From positions 14,025-78,024 of the forward strand of contig JBFWUS010000015.1 of the NCBI GenBank assembly GCA_050247155.1: a DNA stretch of 64,000 bases. Direction: 5' to 3'. The position numbers and the translations under genes were made by a program. Shown piece by piece: positions 58,941-64,000 of the stretch (position 1 is the stretch's first letter; each line of letters begins with the position of its first letter). Below the pieces are notes generated by a model, which saw only the letters and a program-made list of their open reading frames with translations, was not told the DNA's origin and searched no databases. This DNA comes from Mesorhizobium_G sp050247155. GTDB lineage: Bacteria; Pseudomonadota; Alphaproteobacteria; Rhizobiales; Rhizobiaceae.

Positions 58941-59867
58941 TCAGGGTCCGATTTCCGGCTCCTGCGCCCTTTTGCCGAGCTTCTGTTCGCGGAAGAAGAT
59001 GAACAGGCCGGATGCGACGATAAAGACTGCGCCGATCAGCGTCGTGGTCCGTGGCGTCTCGTTGAAGAATAGCCAGCCGAATAGAACCGCCCACACCAGC
59101 AGCGTATATTGATAGGGGGTCACGGTCGCCGCATCCGCGAGAATGAGCGAACGGTTGGTGAAGACATGCGCCACCATCGCCACGACGCCCAGCAGCGCCA
59201 GCAGCGCAAAGTCGAAGCCGGACGGCGGCGCCCAGGAAAACAGCGAGGTAACCGCGCCGAACAGCCCGGCCCCGACGGTCGGCCAGAATACCAGCGCGAT
59301 GTCGGACGAGTTCCGCAATGCCCGACCCGCCACCATCATCAGGGCGAAACAGATGCTGCCGGCGATGCCGATCAGAGCGGGCAGGCTCAGTGTATCGGAC
59401 GACGGCTGCAAGGCGATCAGCACGCCGATGAACCCGATGCCGATCGCCGTCCAGCGCCGCCAGCCGACATGCTCGCCGAGCAGGAAGGGCGAAAGTGCGG
59501 CGACATAGATCGGTGCAGCCATCCAGAAGGTGATCGTGTCAGCCAACGGCATGTAGGCCACAGCGAAATAGAAGGCTGCGACCTCCAGCGTGGTCAGACA
59601 GACACGCACCACCATCAGCCAGGGCCGCTCGATGTCGAGCAACGCCCGCCATCCGGCGCGATAGATGAACGGCAAAAGGATCGCGAGAGCGGCAAGACTG
59701 CGGATCAGCAGCAACTGGCCGACCGAATAGGTCGACACCAGCCATTTGCCCATCACGTCGTTGAGCGAAAACATCAGCACTGCCAAGAGCATGAACAGAA
59801 TGCCGAGGCGGGTGGTATCTTTGGTTTGAATCGCTGTATTGGCCATCATGATTAGTTTCGACGTCAT
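58941..59867 (-). CDS. EamA family transporter (DMT superfamily)
   Basis: A 308-residue inner-membrane protein with ten hydrophobic segments arranged as two EamA repeats: LGILFMLLAVLMFSLNDVMG and LALLGVVAMVAHVFTNRSLI, with the closing PYQYTLLVWAVLFGWLFFNE. Substrate unknown. Several Met codons near the start (59867, 59849, 59846) are possible; no ribosome binding site decides. It begins ten bases after mutS ends, so it may be co-transcribed with it. Confidence 0.88.
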   Translation of the reverse strand: MTSKLIMMANTAIQTKDTTRLGILFMLLAVLMFSLNDVMGKWLVSTYSVGQLLLIRSLAALAILLPFIYRAGWRALLDIERPWLMVVRVCLTTLEVAAFYFAVAYMPLADTITFWMAAPIYVAALSPFLLGEHVGWRRWTAIGIGFIGVLIALQPSSDTLSLPALIGIAGSICFALMMVAGRALRNSSDIALVFWPTVGAGLFGAVTSLFSWAPPSGFDFALLALLGVVAMVAHVFTNRSLILADAATVTPYQYTLLVWAVLFGWLFFNETPRTTTLIGAVFIVASGLFIFFREQKLGKRAQEPEIGP

Positions 59868-59876
59868 GATCGGCGT

Positions 59877-62579
59877 CTACAGCATCCCCTTGAGCCGATA
59901 CAGCGCTTCCAGCGCCTCCTTTGGCGTCATGTCGTCGGGATTGATTGCGCCAAGCGCCTCGCCGACCTTGTCGGTCCTTGGGGCCGGGGACGGTTCGGCT
60001 TTCCGCATTGCCACGGAAAACAGCGGCAGGTCGTCCAGCATGCGGTCGGCCTTGCCGGCTACCTCGCCTTCCTCGAGCTGGTGCAGCACGTCCTTGGCCC
60101 GCGCCACCACGGCGTCCGGCAGGCCCGCGAGCCGCGCCACCTGCACGCCATAGCTGCGGTCGGCAGCGCCCTTGGCAACCTCGTGCAGGAAGACGACGTC
60201 GCCCTCCCATTCCTTCACGCGCATCGTCACATTGTGCAGCCGGGGCAGCTTGCCGGCCAGCGCGGTCATCTCATGGAAATGGGTGGCGAAGATCGCCCGG
60301 CAGCGGTTCTTCTCATGCAGATATTCCACGGCGGCCCAGGCGATGGAGAGCCCGTCGAAGGTCGCCGTGCCGCGCCCGATCTCGTCGAGGATGACCAACG
60401 CGCGTTCGCCGGCCTGGTTCAGGATAGCCGCCGTCTCGACCATTTCCACCATGAAAGTGGAGCGCCCGCGCGCCAGATCGTCCGACGCGCCGACACGGGA
60501 GAACAGCCGGTCCACCACACCGATATGGGCGGATGTGGCCGGCACGAACGAACCCATCTGCGCCAGGATCGCGATCAAGGCGTTCTGGCGCAGAAAGGTC
60601 GACTTGCCGCCCATGTTTGGGCCGGTCAGGAGCCAGATGGCTCCATTCTTGTCGTTGGCGTCCGGCGAGAGATCGCAGTCATTGGCGACAAAGGGTGCCT
60701 CGGCCGCGCGCCGCAGCGATTGCTCGACCACAGGATGGCGTCCGCCCTTGATCTCGAAGGCCAGGCTGTCATCGACCTGGGGCCGCCGCCAGTCTTCGCC
60801 TTGCGCCAGCACGGCAAGTGCCGCCGAAACGTCCAGTATGGCGATGGCCTCTGCCCCGGCACGGATCGCGTCTGCATGGCTGACGGCTTCGGTTGTCAGC
60901 CGGTCAAAGATGGCCAGTTCGATTGCCAGCGCGCGGTCGGCTGCATTGGCGATCTTCGTTTCCAGACCTGCCAACTCCGTGGTGGTGAAGCGCATCGCGT
61001 TGGCCATGGTCTGGCGGTGGATGAACTTCGCCTTGGCGGTATCGCTGCCGGTCATGATCGCCTGATGGTTGGCGGTCACCTCGATGTAGAAGCCGAGCAC
61101 ATTGTTGTGCCGGATTTTCAGCGACCGGATCCCTGTCTCTTCGATCAGGTCGCGCTCCATGCCGGCGATCACGCGGCGGGATTCGTTCGCCAGCGCCCGC
61201 ATCTCGTCGAGTTCCGCGTCGTAGCCGGCGCGCACAAAACCGCCGTCGCGTTTCAGCAGCGGCAACTCGTCGCCCAGCGCCGCTTCGACATGGTCGGCAA
61301 AAGTGATGGGCAGCCGGCTGATAGCGGCGACGGCTTGCGAAATCTCCTCCGGCCATTCCGTCTGGCCGAGAATATCACGCAATCCCCGCGCGGCATCGAA
61401 CCCTGCGCGCAAGGCGCCGAGGTCGCGCGGCCCGCCGCGATTGAGGGCCAGCCGCGATAGCGCGCGCGGCATGTCGGCAACGCTTTTCAGCACCGCACGC
61501 ACCGCGTCGCGCAAGCGCTGCTCGCTCAAGAAGAAGGATACGGAATCCAGCCGCTGCCCGATCGCCTTCGGGTCGGTCAGAGGCGCCATTAGCCTTTCGG
61601 CGAGCAGCCTTGCGCCGCCGCCGGTCAATGTCCGGTCGATCGCCCTGAACAGCGACCCCTCGCGGCTGCCGTTCAGCGTGCGCAGCAATTCGAGGTTCGA
61701 GCGGGTGGCTGGGTCGATGAACAGCGACGACCCTGCCTGCTCGCGCTCCGGCCGTGACAGCGGCGGGCGTTCGGCCTTCTGCGTCTTTTCGACATAGGCG
61801 ATCGCGCCGGCGATGGCCGACAGCTCGGCGCGGCTGAACGAGCCGAAACTGTCCGTCGTCGCGACGTCGTAGAAGCGCGCGATGCGTCCAGGCGCCGAAG
61901 CCGAATCGAAAAGGCTGCCGGGCGCGGGGCTGGCCACGCGCCCGAGCACGTCGAAAACGGGCTTCAGCGCCGCGTCGTAGAACACTGGCTCCGCCACGAT
62001 CAGCTCGCGCGGATCGACGCGAAAAATGTCGGCGAGCAACCGCTCGGCGCTCGTCTCGGCAACCCTGAATGCTCCGGTCGAAATATCGATCCAGGCCAGC
62101 CCGAAGGCATCTTCGGGCGAACCCTTCACGCGCCCCAGCGCCATCAGATAGTTGGCTTCCGAAGGTGCCAGAAGCTTGTCCTCGGTGATCGTGCCGGGCG
62201 TCACCAGCCGGATCACGTCGCGCTTGACCACCGATTTCGAGCCGCGCTTCTTGGCCTCCGCCGGGTCCTCGATCTGCTCGCACACCGCGACACGGAAGCC
62301 GAGGGCGATCAGCTTCTGGAGATAATCATCGGCCGCATGAACAGGCACGCCGCACATCGGAATATCGTCGCCGTTATGCTTACCGCGCTTGGTCAGCACG
62401 ATGCCGAGCGCGCGGCTGGCCTTCTCCGCATCGTCGAAGAACAGCTCGTAGAAATCGCCCATGCGATAAAACAGCAGAGAGTCCGGATTCGCCGCCTTGA
62501 TCTCGATATACTGCTCCATCATCGGCGTCGGGGCTGACGTTGCAGGTGCGGGCGCGCTGTAGGGGGCCTGTTGGGTCAC
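59877..62579 (-). CDS. mutS: DNA mismatch repair protein MutS
   Basis: Recognises mismatches and starts repair. The 900-residue product has the mismatch-binding Phe motif in DSLLFYRMGDFYELFFDDA, the connector and lever regions, Walker A LTGPNMGGKSTFLRQN (about 648-663), Walker B LVILDEIGRGTATFDGLS and the HFHEMTALA element. A GTG at 62579 is the best start (MTQQAPYS); the much longer frame reaching 63488 only overlaps the upstream EamA gene. It lies between two EamA genes, with gaps of eight and nine bases. Confidence 0.97.
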   Translation of the reverse strand: MTQQAPYSAPAPATSAPTPMMEQYIEIKAANPDSLLFYRMGDFYELFFDDAEKASRALGIVLTKRGKHNGDDIPMCGVPVHAADDYLQKLIALGFRVAVCEQIEDPAEAKKRGSKSVVKRDVIRLVTPGTITEDKLLAPSEANYLMALGRVKGSPEDAFGLAWIDISTGAFRVAETSAERLLADIFRVDPRELIVAEPVFYDAALKPVFDVLGRVASPAPGSLFDSASAPGRIARFYDVATTDSFGSFSRAELSAIAGAIAYVEKTQKAERPPLSRPEREQAGSSLFIDPATRSNLELLRTLNGSREGSLFRAIDRTLTGGGARLLAERLMAPLTDPKAIGQRLDSVSFFLSEQRLRDAVRAVLKSVADMPRALSRLALNRGGPRDLGALRAGFDAARGLRDILGQTEWPEEISQAVAAISRLPITFADHVEAALGDELPLLKRDGGFVRAGYDAELDEMRALANESRRVIAGMERDLIEETGIRSLKIRHNNVLGFYIEVTANHQAIMTGSDTAKAKFIHRQTMANAMRFTTTELAGLETKIANAADRALAIELAIFDRLTTEAVSHADAIRAGAEAIAILDVSAALAVLAQGEDWRRPQVDDSLAFEIKGGRHPVVEQSLRRAAEAPFVANDCDLSPDANDKNGAIWLLTGPNMGGKSTFLRQNALIAILAQMGSFVPATSAHIGVVDRLFSRVGASDDLARGRSTFMVEMVETAAILNQAGERALVILDEIGRGTATFDGLSIAWAAVEYLHEKNRCRAIFATHFHEMTALAGKLPRLHNVTMRVKEWEGDVVFLHEVAKGAADRSYGVQVARLAGLPDAVVARAKDVLHQLEEGEVAGKADRMLDDLPLFSVAMRKAEPSPAPRTDKVGEALGAINPDDMTPKEALEALYRLKGML

Positions 62580-62587
62580 GGTCTCAC

Positions 62588-63526
62588 TCAAAGGCTGATG
62601 GTCGCCGTGCCGGCGACGGCAAGGATCGCGCCAAACCACGCTTCCTTCACAGGTGCAACGCCCGACCTGATCCATACCATCGGCAGGATCATGATCGGCG
62701 TCATTGAGGAAAGCGTGGTGACGATGCCGACATTGCCCGTCGCCAGTGCGCCCATTAACAGTGCCATGCCGAGCGCGGTGCCGAAGAAAGCGGAGCCGAG
62801 CGCCAATGCAAGGTCTGCGCGCCGCAAGACATAGGGTTTGTGCAGCACGGCAATTGGCAGCAGCGTCACGATCAGGAAAAACAGAGCCGCCACGCCGGAC
62901 CGCACCGCCATCGCAGCGAACGGTTCGACGCCGGCTTCCATCGCGGGTCTGGCGAACAGGCTGCCCAACGCCTGGCCGAGCGCGGTGATGACGCCAAGCG
63001 CGATGCCGAGCAGAGAAACATGCGAGGATACCGTCGGCGGGGGCAACTCCGTCACAGAGCCTCCTTCCGCCAACGCCGGTCCTTCCACACTCGTCACCGT
63101 CTCGCGTCGGCGCATGCCGATGGCAAGTATGATGCCTGCCAGCACCAACGCAACGCCGACGGCCTGTCTTAAACTGATCGTCTCGCCCAGCACCGCATAT
63201 CCCAACAGCAGCGAGAAGGGCGAGGCCAGCGCGAACAGCAAGGCCGTCTGGCGCGGTCCGGCGACATAGATCGCTGCAAAATAGGTCGTGCTGGCGATGA
63301 TGATGCCGAACAGGCTGGACGCGGCCAATTGCCAGGCTTGCGGCCAACCCACGGTCCGCCAGCTTCCCAGCGCCAGCATGACCGCACCGGTCATCGCGAA
63401 GGCGGCCAGCATCTGCCAGCGCGCCAGCCGGAACACGTCGACGCGGCCTTTCAGCTCGCTGATCAGCATGCCGCTCAGCGCGATACAAAAGGCGGCGGAA
63501 AGGGCAAGACCCTCAGACAGGAACAC
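62588..63526 (-). CDS. EamA family transporter (DMT superfamily)
   Basis: A 312-residue membrane protein with ten hydrophobic segments and two EamA repeats: LSAAFCIALSGMLISELKGR, YFAAIYVAGPRQTALLFALA and, in the second half, LGVITALGQALGSLFARPAM and TLSSMTPIMILPMVWI. Substrate unknown. It ends eight bases before the mutS start. It is divergent from the malic enzyme gene. Confidence 0.88.
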   Translation of the reverse strand: MFLSEGLALSAAFCIALSGMLISELKGRVDVFRLARWQMLAAFAMTGAVMLALGSWRTVGWPQAWQLAASSLFGIIIASTTYFAAIYVAGPRQTALLFALASPFSLLLGYAVLGETISLRQAVGVALVLAGIILAIGMRRRETVTSVEGPALAEGGSVTELPPPTVSSHVSLLGIALGVITALGQALGSLFARPAMEAGVEPFAAMAVRSGVAALFFLIVTLLPIAVLHKPYVLRRADLALALGSAFFGTALGMALLMGALATGNVGIVTTLSSMTPIMILPMVWIRSGVAPVKEAWFGAILAVAGTATISL

Positions 63527-63673
63527 AGCGCACCGGATGACAAGCGGAAATCAGAAAAACTCCTTCTCCCTCCTTGGCGGTTCCACCTTGCCAAGTGTAG
63601 CCTTATTTCTCGACGCTCCACAAAAACAAACATGGCGGTCGCGTCGCCGCTGAGGGAAGGAATGATCTCGTCC

Positions 63674-64000
63674 ATGGCCAAGAAACCCGACCGTGAAGGC
63701 CCCTCCGTTACCGCGCAGGAAGCGCTTGACTTCCATGCGATGGGTCGGCCTGGCAAGCTGGAGATCAATCCGACCAAGCCGATGGCCACGCAGCGGGATT
63801 TGTCGCTGGCCTATTCGCCGGGTGTCGCGGTGCCGGTGAAGGCGATCGCCGAGGACAAGAGCCGCGCCTATGATTATACGACACGCGGCAACATGGTCGC
63901 CGTCATTTCCAACGGCACCGCCATCCTCGGCCTCGGCAATCTCGGCGCGCTGGCGTCCAAGCCGGTGATGGAAGGCAAGTCCGTGTTGTTCAAGCGTGTC
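63674..64000 (+). CDS. maeB: NADP-dependent malic enzyme, N-terminal part (cut by window edge)
   Basis: Begins MAKKPDREGPSVTAQEALDFH and continues GRPGKLEINPTKPMATQRDL, LSLAYSPGVAVPVKAI and TRGNMVAVISNGTAILGLGN, the conserved N-terminal region of malic enzymes, which decarboxylate malate to pyruvate. The long bacterial form often carries a C-terminal phosphotransacetylase-like domain, which would lie beyond the window. The first in-frame ATG is 63662 (right after GGGAAGGA), and ATG 63674 is an alternative; I use the latter. Confidence 0.9.
   Translation, partial: MAKKPDREGPSVTAQEALDFHAMGRPGKLEINPTKPMATQRDLSLAYSPGVAVPVKAIAEDKSRAYDYTTRGNMVAVISNGTAILGLGNLGALASKPVMEGKSVLFKRV

Overview
This window looks like a chromosomal segment of an alphaproteobacterium of the order Hyphomicrobiales, most like Mesorhizobium or another member of the Phyllobacteriaceae. 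The reasons are the high GC content, the gene set (gcrA, irr next to fabA-fabB-fabI, dnaA beside rpsT, a hemW/rdgB/rph/hrcA neighbourhood, apaG, phoU), the frequent 4-bp gene overlaps, and several classes of intergenic palindromic repeat. No tRNA, rRNA, CRISPR array or intact transposase gene was found. Family assignments come from reading the translated sequence, not from database searches.

Layout. 1-2340: a small DNA-modification island on the minus strand (winged-helix-like protein, vsr, dcm) plus the 3' end of an unknown gene. It abuts a glycosyltransferase gene that survives only as its 3' portion. 2989-3256: a 268-bp MITE-like element, bounded by TA, that supplies the stop codons of both convergent neighbours. 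3.2-7.5 kb: polyphosphate kinase 2, phoR, phoU and corA, with no pst genes or phoB. 7.4-13 kb: gcrA behind a cluster of GANTC sites, then argD-argF, a GYD-domain gene, hslO, apaG and an MmcQ/YjbR protein. 13-19 kb: a large periplasmic protein divergent from an RND efflux pair. 19-24.5 kb: fabI, fabB and fabA, divergent irr, an SH3 protein and a hydroxyacid dehydrogenase.

24.4-31.5 kb: a compact minus-strand run of two aconitase-X subunits, a GNAT protein, moeB, recF, dnaN and dnaA. The dnaA upstream region (31.5-32.2 kb) is followed by rpsT. 32.7-39.4 kb: a cyclase-family protein, then a tightly overlapped minus-strand operon (VOC, rdgB, hemW, phosphatase-like, EamA, rsmI, yraN), then rph and a GNAT protein. 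39.4-46.4 kb: hrcA without a following grpE, an Hsp70-like protein, small and membrane proteins, cysK and a glutathione S-transferase. 46.4-48.6 kb: an ECF42-type sigma factor with two DGPF/YciI proteins. Both transcription units carry the same promoter-like motif, so the locus looks self-regulating. 48.7-52.6 kb: a TAXI-type TRAP transporter (binding protein, fused permease, DUF1850) separated by palindromic elements. 52.4-64 kb: a saccharopine-dehydrogenase-like/DUF4166 protein, a DCC protein, a threonine dehydratase, hrpB carrying an in-frame palindromic element, mutS between two EamA transporters, and the start of malic enzyme.

The most unusual signal is repeat biology. At least five palindromic elements of about 140-200 bp lie in the window. 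One, inside hrpB, adds 60 codons between 6-bp direct repeats without breaking the reading frame. The others sit at gene ends, between genes of one operon, and immediately before start codons.
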